NCBI GenBank assembly: GCA_017541275.1
Contig: JAFXZM010000036.1
Location: 1-64,000, forward strand
Length of the DNA stretch: 64,000 nucleotides
DNA from: Oscillospiraceae bacterium
Lineage (GTDB): Bacteria; Bacillota; Clostridia; Oscillospirales; Ruminococcaceae
Direction: 5' to 3'
Shown one piece after another: positions 26,216 through 35,622 of the stretch (position 1 is its first letter; each line of letters opens with the position of its first letter). The notes beneath the pieces are model-generated. The model did no database searches, was not told the DNA's origin, and saw nothing but the letters and a program-made list of their open reading frames with translations. A program made the translations under genes and the position numbers.

Positions 26216-26248
26216 CTGAGCTCCGGTACGGGATGTACCGGAGCTCAG
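26216..26248 (-). terminator. Terminator-like hairpin after the giant dockerin gene
   Basis: CTGAGCTCCGGTAC (26216-26229) pairs perfectly with GTACCGGAGCTCAG (26235-26248). On the minus strand only TTTG follows, so termination may be partial. Fragments of a family C-like repeat fill 26104-26130. Confidence 0.6.
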
Positions 26249-26257
26249 CCGCAATCA

Positions 26258-29200
26258 TCAGGGCTGCTTCAGCAGCTTGTCGAACAGTGCTGTCAGATCG
26301 AAAACCGTAATCAGCCCGTCTTCATCAACGTCTGCATTTTCGTCTGCGGTGAAGTCATCACTTTCAGTCTCGGCGATCAGCCTTGCCAGCCGGACTGCAT
26401 CTGCCATACTCAGCGAACGGTCTGCATCCAGATCGCCGCTCAGCGGATGAACCGTCTGCGCGATCAGTCTGCCTGTGCCGTCCTCAGCATCTGCCCGGAT
26501 GCCGACTGTTGTTTCGTCGATCTCATAGATATGAACCGCTTTATACGGTGTCGAGAAGGTCACGCTTGCTTCATTGTCTTCATTGCTCACGCTGACCGTC
26601 ACATTCTTCAGCGAATCGCCCTTGAGCAGCCAGCCGCCGGTTTCCTCCGGCGTGAGCTGCACATGTCCGCCGTCCGTTCCGGTGACGGTAAGCTGATACC
26701 AGTCCGTCGGGTGATAGCCCTCATCCTGCACCATGGAAAGCCGGTATTCGCCGGATACATTCTCACAGTCCAGACGGGAGGCCGGACTCACGGTGATGCG
26801 TGTCGCAGTTTCCGCCGAGGCTTCCAGCAGGCAGTGCTCATATTCCATATCCAGCTCCAGCTTCTGCGCCTTGCGTGCCGAAACATAATAGCAGCGGTCG
26901 CCGTACACAACGGCGGTCAGATGTCCGGGGTCATTCTCGCCGAAGAAGTTTGCTGTATAGAGAATGCTGTTCTTGTCGTTTTCGGCATGGAATCCGCCGT
27001 CATACGGGTCGCTTGGTGCCTGATTGATCTGGCTTTCACCGGTCGGGCTCAGCACCCGCATCTCTGCATAATACCCGTCTTCATACAGCTCTTCGCCATC
27101 CAGCTCTGCGAGCGTGTCCGTGCCGTTAACCGGTCCTCTGTAGTTCAGAATCTCCGGGTCATTGCAGATAAAGCCGATCTCGCCGAGATAGGCCTGACGC
27201 TGCGTGCCGGATATGCCCTTGCTGCGGATTGCCTTCTGTCCGTATTCCGCTTCGTCATTCGTCATTTTTATCAGCCATTCGCCGGTGTCGGAATTGATAT
27301 ACATGTTATACATATCTGTTTTCAGATTGGGGTCCTCATTGGGATTGTAAATCAGAATGCGCTTGTCAGCAGCGAAATACTCGGTTCCCTCTGCGTATTC
27401 GAGCGGAATAGTCTGAATTCCGAGAGGCTCAACGTCATAGGCCACAACCGCATGGCCGTAGCAGTTTTTGTCGCTGTCTTTGTAGGTGTAGCAGAGCAGC
27501 GTCGGCTTGCCGGCCTCAACGGTCTGAATCAGCAGGTCAGACTTGGCCTTGTCGTTGCCGGCGTAATCCTTCTGGAAGCGGCGGATGCGCTGAGACACCG
27601 GCTTCGTGAACTGAATCATCTGGTAACAGTTGATAAGAATCTGAGTCTGCTCGGAGAGGTTGCCGCTGTTGACGCTGCTCAGGCATTTGATGCCCTGCGC
27701 GAGCTGTCCGGCATCAATGACGCCCTGTCCCACGAGGATCGCGGTTGACGACATGCCCCAGCAGGAGCCCTTCCACTGCATCAGCTCGGATTGCACCCGC
27801 TTCCGCTCGGTATTGCTGAGCGAACCCATGAACGATTTGAACACGCCGCCATCGAGCATGGAATCCTCAATGTAAACATTATACCTGAAGACCTTTTTGG
27901 AGAAAAACTGCGATTCATTCGGGACACCCCAGTGATCCGCGCCGTAGTCGAATTTTCGGGCGGTGGTTGTGGTGGTCGTGGTGGTCGTGGTAGTTTCCGT
28001 TGTGGTTGTTGTGGCGGTTGTTGTGGTTGTGGTCGTTGTTGTAGTAGTGGTGGTCGAGGTTGTTGTCGTGGTTGTTGTTGTCGAAGTCGTCGTTGTTGTA
28101 GTCGTTGTAGTGGTCGAAGTGGTTGTGCTGGTTGATGTCGTTGTGGATGTGGTTGTCGTGGTGGTGGCGGTCGAAGTTGTAGCGGTAGTAGTGCCGGTTG
28201 TAGCGGTGGGGGTAGTATCCGTATACGGCTCGGTGTCCAAGCTCACAAAGGTATTCCGGTTTCTGTCAGCATATGTCTGCGCCGTCGAGCCGGTATAGCC
28301 GTGAATGACAATATTGCCCGGTATCGTGTTGCTATAATTGGCGATCTTACAGTCAGTGCTCAGAATATAGATATCCTGCATGCCGGTGCAGCCCATAAAT
28401 GCAAATGTGCCGATGCTCTCTGTTCTGGCCGGAGCCGTAAAGGAGGCGAGGCTGGTGCAGCCCGCAAATGCGCCTATTCCGATTTTTCTGAGGCTGTCCG
28501 GAACCGTAACGGAGGTCAGGTTCGCACAATCATCAAACGCATAGTCTCCGATGTTCTTGACACCTTTTCCGAGCACAACTTTTTTGATATTGCCGCTGTA
28601 TTTCTGCCACGGCTGCTCGTCATACGCACCCCAGTCCGGCATCTCAAATACTGTTCCCTCCAGCAAAGTCGGCTCTTCCTCGTTGAAAATTGTCAACGTG
28701 CCATCGCTGTCAAGCGTCCATGTCAGGCTTGGGCCGCATTCGCCGGAGGCAATGATGCCGGACGGCGCGGCGGTTGCCGCAGTTGTGGTGGTTGTCGTAG
28801 ATGTGCTGGTCGTCGTTGTAGCTGTTGCGTATGTGGTGGTGGTTGTGGTTGTCGTGGTTGTGGTTGTCGTGGTTGTCGTGGTTGTAGTGGTTGTAGTCGG
28901 CGCGGTGGTTGTGTAAGTTGTTGTCGTCGGAGTCGTAGTGAGCGTTGTAGTTGTGGTGGTTATAGTTACGGTGGTCGTAGTGGATGTTGTCATTGTCATC
29001 GTGGGAATGGTCTCTGTTATTACAAAGTTGTCAATAGTATCAAATGGGATATTATTCTTCTGCGCAAAACTCTCTGCATAGGACCCGGGTATACCATAGA
29101 TCGTTTCTTTTGTACAATTTGAAAATGCGTTATCTGCTATTTTTCTAATGCTATCCGGAATTAATACAGAAGTAAGAGAATAGCAGTTAACAAAAGTGTA

Positions 29201-32095
29201 ATTATTTATTTCGGTTAAAGAATCAGGAATAGAAACATGCGTCAGATTTGAGCAGTTGGAGAACACATGTGAACCTAGAGATGTTACATGGTTGGGGATA
29301 GTAACAGTCATTAGCTGTCTGCAATAAGAGAATGCATTTGTTTGTATAGTTGTTACCGTGTCAGGGATCGTTACAGAACTAATCTTACTATATAAAAAAG
29401 CATAATTCCCAATGCTTGTAACCCCTGACGGAATAACTACATTTCCTTCGCAGGTATATGCATCAATCAAAATATGATTAACAATAACTAGCGGGTTTTC
29501 CGATCGACGGTTTGCGAGCCATTTTGTATCTTTGAATGCATCTTGTCCAAAATAAGTCACACCGTCCGGAATTACAATAGATGATAGATTTTCGCAGCCG
29601 GCAAAAGTTCCAGATTCTATTCTTGTAATGCTATCCGGAAGCACAAGCTGTTTTAGTCCAGTACAATTACTAAATGCATGTGGTTCAATACATGTTACAC
29701 TGTCTGGAATATCAACAGACTGCAACGATACACATCCATGAAATGCCTGTTGACTGATTGCAGTCAATTTATTCGGAAGGTGGATATTTGTTAAAGAAGA
29801 ACATAGTGTAAATGCATTATAGTTTATTTTCTCAACACTGTCTGGAATATATATTTGCTTTAGTGAAGTGCAACCGTTAAAAGCATAGTAATCTATCTTC
29901 CGAAGGCTATCCGGCAATGATACTTCCGTCAATACCGAGCAGTCACTAAAAGCAAAATCGAAAATGCTCGTAACACCCTGAGAAATGACAAGTGATTGAA
30001 TTTGATTTCTGTAACGAGACCACGGAGGGGCAGTTGTACCGACTGAGGTATTTGCCATCTCCCCCTCGCCGGAGATTGTCAGCGTGCCCGCGCTGTCGAG
30101 CGTCCAGGTGATGTTGTCGCCGTCTTTGCCGCACTCACCGGAGGCGATGATCTCAGGCGCATCGCCCTCAACAGCCACATGCACGAGATAGACCGCATCG
30201 TTTTCCAGGATAACGGTGATATCGGTATGGCCGGCGCTGACCGCCTGCACCGAGAGGTAGTTTTCGCCGGGCAGCGTCGAAACAATCGCGACGGAATCAT
30301 TCGTGCCGTGCCAGTCCCGCACAGGCGCATCGAGATCATAGCCCCGATGCCCGAGCGGCGCGAGCGTCACATACAGCTCGTCGGTCGGCACGACTGGCTT
30401 CGGCGGTGTGGGGTGATTGCGGTCGCTGAGGCCGGCGGAAACGGTCGGGTTGATTGCGCGGAGATTTTCCAGCAGAATGCCGCCGATCAGCAGCGGGGCG
30501 CCGGTGCGGTTCGTTGCCGAGAGAATCTCCGGCGGGTCGGAATCCCAGTTGACCGCATCATACAACGTGAATTCGGTGCCGTAATACCACGAGGACGCAC
30601 TCAGCGTGATCGCCGATTCCGGCATGATGACATTCGCATAGATCGTGCAGTTGTTCATGAATTTGTATTCCGTCTGCCGCTCACCGAAAACGGTCGCATT
30701 CGGAATCATCTCAAACTGATATTTCAGCTCACGAGGCAGCTCTGCCCAGCGCGGATCGTCCGGCCAGATCGGGTCATTCATCATCGTAATGCTGCTGTAA
30801 TCGGTGTAATAGATCGTTGTCTCGCTGTCATAGAAGGACGTGACCGTATAGCTGTGCGCCTGCTGCTGATGCATCATCGGGTATGCGCCGGTCGGGATGA
30901 TCGCGAATTTCTCCATTGAGAAGTCCGGTTCCAGATAGAAGATGACGTCCTTGCAGCCGGGGATGTAGTACATGTTGTCGGAGAGCAGCTCGAAGTTTGT
31001 GTAACTGTACGGGTCTCTGTAGACTACCGTATTATTGACGATGATCTTCGCCTGCGTTGAATAATTGCCGGACTTCAGGCGGATGACAAGCGGGTGCTCT
31101 GTGGAGTAGCCGCCGGCAGTCGGATCAACGTAGTATACGTCCTGCGAATAGTTGGCGAACGTCAGGGTGCCGGGTTGATTGACGATCTTCACATTGTCGA
31201 GATCGACGCGCACCGGTTCGCCTTGCGGGTCATGCGCGGCAAAGGAAACCTTGCCGGTCTCCGGCGTGATCTCACCGTTATACGGCACCTCGCCGAAATA
31301 CTGCTGATACCATTGGTTCAGCTCCTCGTCCGAGGCGGGGTAATACATAGAGGGTTCGCCCTTGAACCAGAAATAGTTGGGGAGGGTTCTGTAGACCGAA
31401 TCGGATTCCCGCAGCGTGCCGAGCATATTCTTTCGCGTATTCTCATGAACCTGACATTGATTCAGAATGTTCATGCCGCTCGGGTTCCAGTAATACGGCG
31501 GTGTGTCATCGTCTGTGGGCGAAACTGACGGAGCATTGACTTGGATAAGGCCGTCTACCAGTGTAAACTCAGAAAGAGCGCCATAATCACCGTCACGGAG
31601 AGACAAATGAATTGGAAGTACAGAATCGCTAGGAACATATGTCTGAAATTCAAGCTGATATGTAATGACCGCATCCAATGGCTGATCATTATAATTCAAA
31701 TAAACGAGGCCGATTTCAATCTCATTCGGTTGATTGCAAGATGACTGAATGTTTAAGTCAAAAGATTCTGTCAAGCCGCTGCCTGTGTATGTAAAAACAG
31801 GATACTTCTTGTCAGGCTCCCGCATGACAGGTTTGACCTCCGATGGCAGTTCAAGTGAAAACATGTAAAAAGCACCCGGAACCAGCGAGTTGGATTTTAC
31901 ACGAACATTCAAATCAAATATTTCTTCATCAGCGGCACAGTAAATATCATCTACAGAAATGACATTTTCAAGTCCGGCCGTATCCTGCTCGTGCGTTTCA
32001 AAAGCTGCTGCTTGCAGCATTTCCGGCACCGGTACAGCGGTCAGCCCGAGAACCAGTGCAGTCAGCCCCCCGAACAGCTTGCTGATTGTCTTCAT
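26258..32095 (-). CDS. Giant modular dockerin protein: LRRs, Thr linkers, papain-like domain
   Basis: 1945 residues from ATG 32095, which follows AAAGGAG; earlier in-frame starts lack this. Order: signal peptide (1-30); a beta-sandwich resembling cohesin or carbohydrate-binding modules (about 35-165); a large uncharacterised region (170-620); BspA-like LRRs (about 680-1015); a poly-Thr linker (1033-1115); a second short LRR block (1119-1279); a second Thr linker (1286-1380); a papain-like domain with Cys1445 (GSCWGMSS), His1548 (YGHAVVAYD) and Asn near 1584 (LIYNPNED); a region with beta-sandwich character; a dockerin (1880-1945; DLDADRSLSMADA, DVDEDGLITVFDL). It is probably a secreted, cohesin-bound protease or protease-like adhesin. 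Confidence 0.85.
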   Translation of the reverse strand: MKTISKLFGGLTALVLGLTAVPVPEMLQAAAFETHEQDTAGLENVISVDDIYCAADEEIFDLNVRVKSNSLVPGAFYMFSLELPSEVKPVMREPDKKYPVFTYTGSGLTESFDLNIQSSCNQPNEIEIGLVYLNYNDQPLDAVITYQLEFQTYVPSDSVLPIHLSLRDGDYGALSEFTLVDGLIQVNAPSVSPTDDDTPPYYWNPSGMNILNQCQVHENTRKNMLGTLRESDSVYRTLPNYFWFKGEPSMYYPASDEELNQWYQQYFGEVPYNGEITPETGKVSFAAHDPQGEPVRVDLDNVKIVNQPGTLTFANYSQDVYYVDPTAGGYSTEHPLVIRLKSGNYSTQAKIIVNNTVVYRDPYSYTNFELLSDNMYYIPGCKDVIFYLEPDFSMEKFAIIPTGAYPMMHQQQAHSYTVTSFYDSETTIYYTDYSSITMMNDPIWPDDPRWAELPRELKYQFEMIPNATVFGERQTEYKFMNNCTIYANVIMPESAITLSASSWYYGTEFTLYDAVNWDSDPPEILSATNRTGAPLLIGGILLENLRAINPTVSAGLSDRNHPTPPKPVVPTDELYVTLAPLGHRGYDLDAPVRDWHGTNDSVAIVSTLPGENYLSVQAVSAGHTDITVILENDAVYLVHVAVEGDAPEIIASGECGKDGDNITWTLDSAGTLTISGEGEMANTSVGTTAPPWSRYRNQIQSLVISQGVTSIFDFAFSDCSVLTEVSLPDSLRKIDYYAFNGCTSLKQIYIPDSVEKINYNAFTLCSSLTNIHLPNKLTAISQQAFHGCVSLQSVDIPDSVTCIEPHAFSNCTGLKQLVLPDSITRIESGTFAGCENLSSIVIPDGVTYFGQDAFKDTKWLANRRSENPLVIVNHILIDAYTCEGNVVIPSGVTSIGNYAFLYSKISSVTIPDTVTTIQTNAFSYCRQLMTVTIPNHVTSLGSHVFSNCSNLTHVSIPDSLTEINNYTFVNCYSLTSVLIPDSIRKIADNAFSNCTKETIYGIPGSYAESFAQKNNIPFDTIDNFVITETIPTMTMTTSTTTTVTITTTTTTLTTTPTTTTYTTTAPTTTTTTTTTTTTTTTTTTTTTTYATATTTTSTSTTTTTTAATAAPSGIIASGECGPSLTWTLDSDGTLTIFNEEEPTLLEGTVFEMPDWGAYDEQPWQKYSGNIKKVVLGKGVKNIGDYAFDDCANLTSVTVPDSLRKIGIGAFAGCTSLASFTAPARTESIGTFAFMGCTGMQDIYILSTDCKIANYSNTIPGNIVIHGYTGSTAQTYADRNRNTFVSLDTEPYTDTTPTATTGTTTATTSTATTTTTTSTTTSTSTTTSTTTTTTTTTTSTTTTTTTTSTTTTTTTTTTTTTATTTTTETTTTTTTTTTTARKFDYGADHWGVPNESQFFSKKVFRYNVYIEDSMLDGGVFKSFMGSLSNTERKRVQSELMQWKGSCWGMSSTAILVGQGVIDAGQLAQGIKCLSSVNSGNLSEQTQILINCYQMIQFTKPVSQRIRRFQKDYAGNDKAKSDLLIQTVEAGKPTLLCYTYKDSDKNCYGHAVVAYDVEPLGIQTIPLEYAEGTEYFAADKRILIYNPNEDPNLKTDMYNMYINSDTGEWLIKMTNDEAEYGQKAIRSKGISGTQRQAYLGEIGFICNDPEILNYRGPVNGTDTLAELDGEELYEDGYYAEMRVLSPTGESQINQAPSDPYDGGFHAENDKNSILYTANFFGENDPGHLTAVVYGDRCYYVSARKAQKLELDMEYEHCLLEASAETATRITVSPASRLDCENVSGEYRLSMVQDEGYHPTDWYQLTVTGTDGGHVQLTPEETGGWLLKGDSLKNVTVSVSNEDNEASVTFSTPYKAVHIYEIDETTVGIRADAEDGTGRLIAQTVHPLSGDLDADRSLSMADAVRLARLIAETESDDFTADENADVDEDGLITVFDLTALFDKLLKQP
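27955..28230 (-). repeat. ACN-codon microsatellite coding a Thr-rich linker (second)
   Basis: About 90 codons, nearly all threonine (ACN) with a few Ser, Ala and Glu. On the plus strand it reads as GTNGT-type repeats with several long open but non-coding frames. It links LRR block 2 to the papain-like domain. Confidence 0.9.
28790..28995 (-). repeat. ACN-codon microsatellite coding a Thr-rich linker (first)
   Basis: About 70 threonine-rich codons between the two LRR blocks. Codon choice alternates ACA/ACC/ACG/ACT without frame loss. Linkers of this kind are typical of glycosylated spacers in cellulosomal proteins. Confidence 0.9.
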
Positions 32096-32272
32096 AGCCA
32101 TTCTCCTTTCTGAAAAGACAGAGAAGCCAAAATATACCATATATAAGTATATTATAGCACAAAACAACTTTCAACACAATAGCGGCATGAAATTTCGGCT
32201 GAATTCACAAAAGCGCCGGATATTGCTTGGTAAAACTGCCGTAAATCCGGCAGCAGAAAGCAACACAGCCCA

Positions 32273-32301
32273 TTGAAAAAAGCGGCATCTTATGGTATAA
32301 T
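32273..32301 (+). promoter_or_regulatory. Sigma-A promoter of ybaK
   Basis: TTGAAA (32273-32278), 17-base spacer, TATAAT (32296-32301), 25 bases before the ATG at 32326. Confidence 0.75.
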
Positions 32302-32325
32302 TGAGAGAACAAGGAGGGCGAAGCC

Positions 32326-32808
32326 ATGGCAAAGCAGCAAAAAACAAATGCAATGCGGATTCTGGAGCAGAAAAAGCTCCCGCATATTGTCAATTACTAC
32401 GAGTGCAGCGAGTTCACCGATGCGGTGCAGATTGCGCAGATGCTCGGACAGGACCCCGAACGGACCTTCAAAACACTGATGTGTACCGGAAAGAGCGGGG
32501 AGCATTACGCCTTTGTGATGCAGGGGACGGCTGAAATGGATTTGAAGAAGGCGGCGGCAGCGGCGGGTGAAAAGTCGATCCGGCTTCTGCCGGTCAAGGA
32601 GATACAGGCGGTCACGGGCTATATCCGGGGCGGCTGCACGGCGATCGGCATGAAAAAGGAATACCCGGTTTTTCTCGATGAAACGGCACTGCTTTATGAT
32701 GAGATCATCGTAAGCGGCGGACGTCTGGGCACACAGATCATGCTTTCGCCGGAGGCATTTCTCGCCGCAACAAACGGCAGAACCGCCGATCTGCAAAGCA
32801 CGCAGTAA
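32326..32808 (+). CDS. ybaK: YbaK-type Cys-tRNA(Pro) deacylase
   Basis: 160 residues, single-domain YbaK/EbsC fold. Conserved landmarks are the KTLMCTGKSGEHYAFVM stretch, the basic residue pattern around AAAAAGEKSIRLLP, the glycine-rich GYIRGGCTAIGMKK loop and the GGGRLGTQI-like IIVSGGRLGTQIMLSPE end. It hydrolyses mischarged Cys-tRNA-Pro in trans, keeping proline codons faithful. The start is the first ATG after GGAGG. It lies divergently from the giant dockerin gene. Confidence 0.93.
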   Translation: MAKQQKTNAMRILEQKKLPHIVNYYECSEFTDAVQIAQMLGQDPERTFKTLMCTGKSGEHYAFVMQGTAEMDLKKAAAAAGEKSIRLLPVKEIQAVTGYIRGGCTAIGMKKEYPVFLDETALLYDEIIVSGGRLGTQIMLSPEAFLAATNGRTADLQSTQ

Positions 32809-32930
32809 AGCCGGAAAAAATATAAGGGTATGCAGCTTTCAGGTGATTGAAGCTGCAACCGAGCATTCATAATCACATGGTGAAACAAAATAAAATTTTC
32901 GCGCATTGCAGTGCAATTCACATTCCGAAA

Positions 32931-32967
32931 AACTGCGGCAGCCCCGAAAGAACCGGGGCTGCCGCTT
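32931..32967 (-). terminator. Intrinsic terminator of cdaA-cdaR
   Basis: GCGGCAGCCCCG pairs with CGGGGCTGCCGC around an AAAGAAC loop. Read on the minus strand it ends in AGTTTTTCGG, 18 bases after the cdaR stop. Confidence 0.85.
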
Positions 32968-32984
32968 CGTCAGTACGGGTGCTG

Positions 32985-34412
32985 CTACCCGGTATAGCTG
33001 ACAGTAATATTCACTTTGGGAAGCGGGCTGACCCAGACCTCCGTAGCAGTATCGGGCAGCGTCACATTGAACGCTCTTGGCTCAGTGCCCTCGCGCAGCT
33101 CCGAAATATTCAGCGGGTTGAATGTCGCATGGATATCGGAGGTTTCAATCTTCGAGAGCGCCTCCTTGGTGCCGACCAGCGTAATAATCGTGTTGCCGGC
33201 GGGCGATTGCAGCGCAAATTTATATTTCGACGGGCCGGTCATAAACTGAATGTCACTGTTTTTGATGACAAAGGTTTTGGCGACGAGATCGGTTGAATCC
33301 AGCGTCACATAGACGGTTCCGAGCTCAGAGGCATCGGTATAGCCCTCGATCATTTTGATCGGTATTTCGATCTGACATCCGATCGAAAGCGAATACAGCG
33401 GGATCGCAGGCTCAATCGGCCACGAATCCATATTGTCGAGCATCACCTTGTTCTCGCGCTTTTCCGTTCTGACGGTAATCTCGAGATTCTCCTCGCCGTA
33501 TCCGGGCAGCGTAAAGACGCCGTTGCCGTTGTTGAGGCGAATCCGTTTCAGAATCACGGATTTATCAAAGTTATCCGGCACATTTGACAGCTCAATCGTG
33601 ACCGGCAGCTTCTTGACGTAGTAAACCGGAACGGAAACGGAAAAGCCGGTTGCCTGCACCTGAAATGCGGATTCGGAAACCGAATTGCCCTCTGCATCGA
33701 CCAGATCGAAGTGATCGCAGTTCGTATAGGTATAGGACTGCGAAAGCTCCGTGCTGTCGTCGATCGTCACACGGATATGGTCGATCGCGGAGAGCTGCGC
33801 ACTGGGCCCGTAGATTTTTACAATCTGCGGGTCAACGGTGATGCCCTCCGTGTCGATGACGACCTCATCGTCATAGGTCTGGTTCGGAAAACGGATATCG
33901 CTTGCAAGAACCGGAACTTCCACGGTCTTGTAGTGATCCATCGTGACCTCCATTGTGTTTTTGGAGATCGAATAATTGTCGAATTCCCTGCCGTTTGCTG
34001 CGCGGAGCTTAATGGGCAGAATCTGCGTCCCGATCGTATCGGTCACAGTTGAGTCAAAGTCAACATAGGCCACAACGTCGCTCCGCGTGAGACCGCCGAT
34101 CGAGGTTCTGGAGCCTCTGATCGTGCAGTTCACGGTAATTTTCTTTCCCTCGCTGCCTGTTTCGTAATCAATGATGCTGAGATCGTAGCCGGCGGCTTTT
34201 GTGCCGGCGATATCAACGACAACGGGAATATTAGAGAGGGAAACGGAGGTATCCGGGCTGATTTTCGCAGCGATATAGACCCAGAAGAAGAATGCAATCA
34301 GAAAGGACAGAATGAGGTAAAACAGGTCGGTACGGGTCGGCTTCCGGAAGCGGAGCCGTTTGAAAACCGTTTTTGCCTTGTCCTTTACGGCATCGGCTTT
34401 CATCTCCGGCAT
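32985..34412 (-). CDS. cdaR: YbbR-domain regulator of diadenylate cyclase
   Basis: 475 residues. One N-terminal membrane helix (about 30-50, FYLILSFLIAFFFWVYIAA) is followed by four YbbR beta domains on the outer face, each with a P-V-x-V opening strand (for example NIPVVVDI; KTVEVPVLA; KKLPVTIELSNVP). CdaR binds CdaA at the membrane and tunes c-di-AMP synthesis. Its ATG overlaps the cdaA stop by one base (TGATG), so the pair is coupled, as in most Firmicutes. Confidence 0.92.
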   Translation of the reverse strand: MPEMKADAVKDKAKTVFKRLRFRKPTRTDLFYLILSFLIAFFFWVYIAAKISPDTSVSLSNIPVVVDIAGTKAAGYDLSIIDYETGSEGKKITVNCTIRGSRTSIGGLTRSDVVAYVDFDSTVTDTIGTQILPIKLRAANGREFDNYSISKNTMEVTMDHYKTVEVPVLASDIRFPNQTYDDEVVIDTEGITVDPQIVKIYGPSAQLSAIDHIRVTIDDSTELSQSYTYTNCDHFDLVDAEGNSVSESAFQVQATGFSVSVPVYYVKKLPVTIELSNVPDNFDKSVILKRIRLNNGNGVFTLPGYGEENLEITVRTEKRENKVMLDNMDSWPIEPAIPLYSLSIGCQIEIPIKMIEGYTDASELGTVYVTLDSTDLVAKTFVIKNSDIQFMTGPSKYKFALQSPAGNTIITLVGTKEALSKIETSDIHATFNPLNISELREGTEPRAFNVTLPDTATEVWVSPLPKVNITVSYTG

Positions 34413-35521
34413 CAGGCCTCACCTCCTTGTTCCTCTGCGGAGGCTGTATGCTCCGTATGCTCTGTATGCTCCGAATGCTCTGCATGCTCTGCATGCTCTG
34501 TATGCTCTGTATATGCCCTGTGTGCCGCACGGTCTGCGGGTCTGCGTACAGGGACGCGGCGGTGCCGCACGGGCCCATGCTGCCGGCTGCGGACAGGTCT
34601 GCTGTCTGCGGGCTTCTGCTCAGGCACATCCGATGCAGATTTCTCCGGCTCAGGCGCGGGCTTTTTTTTGCGCCGGAAGGGGAGCAGACTGCCGGCATCG
34701 CTGTCCTGCGGAATCAGGGTCAGGCGCAGGAGGCGTTCGAGGGAAGCTCTTGTATAATTCCGCGTCAGAACGCCGTCCTGTGCAACGGAGATCTGACCGG
34801 TTTCCTCAGAGACTACAATAACAAGTGCATCGGAATTCTCGCTCATGCCGATTGCGGCGCGGTGCCGGGAGCCGAGGTGCTTGTCGATGAGCTCCTCCTT
34901 CTGCGGCTTGGGCAGGAAGCATGCGGCTGCCCAGATGATGCCGTCGCGCATGATGACTGCTCCGTCATGGAGCGGCGTTTTATTATAGAAGATATTGCCG
35001 AACAGCTCGGTGCTCGGAAGGGCCTTCATCACCGTGCCGTTCATGATCTGTTCGCCGAGCTTGGTGCCGCGCTCTATGACAATCAGCGCGCCGGTTGCGG
35101 TTTTGGAGAGCTGCTCGACCGATTCACCGATAATGGGAATGGCGGTATTCCAGCGGTCGCTGACCTCCTCGCTGTCGCCGAGGGTGAAAAGCGGGAGGCG
35201 TGAGGTAGCCTGTCCGAATTTTTCCAGCGCACGCCGCAGCTCAGGCTGAAACAGCACGACGATTGCCAGCAGCCCGGAGCCAAGCACATTTTCCGTGATC
35301 TTATTGAGCGCCTTCAGTCCGGCAGCGAGGCTGATAAAATAAAACGCGACCAGCAGTGCGATGCCCTTCATGAGCTGACCGGCTCTGGTTTCGCGGACAA
35401 ATTTGAACAGAATAAACACAAGGTAGGTCAGCAGCGCGATGTCGAGAAAATCGACAAAACTGATCGAATGCATAACATTGAGCAACGCATGCCAGCCGTT
35501 GCGGAGCATTTCCATTATCAC
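34412..35521 (-). CDS. cdaA: Membrane diadenylate cyclase CdaA with long C-terminal tail
   Basis: 369 residues. About three membrane helices (1-80) precede the DAC domain with the catalytic DGA motif (PLHDGAVIMRDG), the RHRAAIGMSE motif and VVVSEETGQIS. It makes c-di-AMP from two ATP, the messenger for potassium and wall balance. Typical CdaA proteins have about 270-280 residues; here about 90 extra residues follow, first Lys/Pro/Glu-rich, then Arg-rich, then tandem EHTEHAEH repeats. The tail is unusual and could form metal- or nucleic-acid-binding sequence. GGAGG-type sequence (GGGAGG) lies before the ATG. Confidence 0.93.
   Translation of the reverse strand: MIMEMLRNGWHALLNVMHSISFVDFLDIALLTYLVFILFKFVRETRAGQLMKGIALLVAFYFISLAAGLKALNKITENVLGSGLLAIVVLFQPELRRALEKFGQATSRLPLFTLGDSEEVSDRWNTAIPIIGESVEQLSKTATGALIVIERGTKLGEQIMNGTVMKALPSTELFGNIFYNKTPLHDGAVIMRDGIIWAAACFLPKPQKEELIDKHLGSRHRAAIGMSENSDALVIVVSEETGQISVAQDGVLTRNYTRASLERLLRLTLIPQDSDAGSLLPFRRKKKPAPEPEKSASDVPEQKPADSRPVRSRQHGPVRHRRVPVRRPADRAAHRAYTEHTEHAEHAEHSEHTEHTEHTASAEEQGGEA
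34436..34516 (-). repeat. 9-bp tandem repeats coding EH(T/A/S) units in cdaA
   Basis: About nine 9-base units of the TGCTCTGTA/TGCTCCGTA type code for the His/Glu-rich end of CdaA. They are all in frame; copy number is likely variable among strains. Confidence 0.85.
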
Positions 35522-35593
35522 GCGCCGATCGCCTCCCTTCTGCCGTACACCGTTGTGTTATACGGAATCTCCGGCAAATGCTCATACAGTATT

Positions 35594-35622
35594 AGTATAA
35601 CACATTTTTTTTCGGAATGCAA
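35594..35622 (-). promoter_or_regulatory. Sigma-A promoter of cdaA-cdaR
   Basis: Minus strand TTGCAT (35622-35617), 17-base spacer, TATACT (35599-35594), about 75 bases upstream of cdaA. The adjoining stretch 35640-35980 codes nothing recognisable; it has a GC-rich inverted repeat (CTCCCCGC/GCGGGGAG, 35806-35844). Confidence 0.65.

Noticed and set aside
25945..26260. Possible T-box leader for cysS
   Set aside because: No T-box bulge consensus or terminator/antiterminator pair was found between the promoter and the start; the promoter lies only about 55 bases upstream.
26012..27748. A 578-codon plus-strand open frame within the giant dockerin gene
   Set aside because: It begins in repeat sequence and is antisense to the dockerin and protease-like domains, which are real.
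27963..29122. Plus-strand Val-rich and Cys/Gly-rich open frames
   Set aside because: They are antisense and off-frame readings of the threonine-codon microsatellites.
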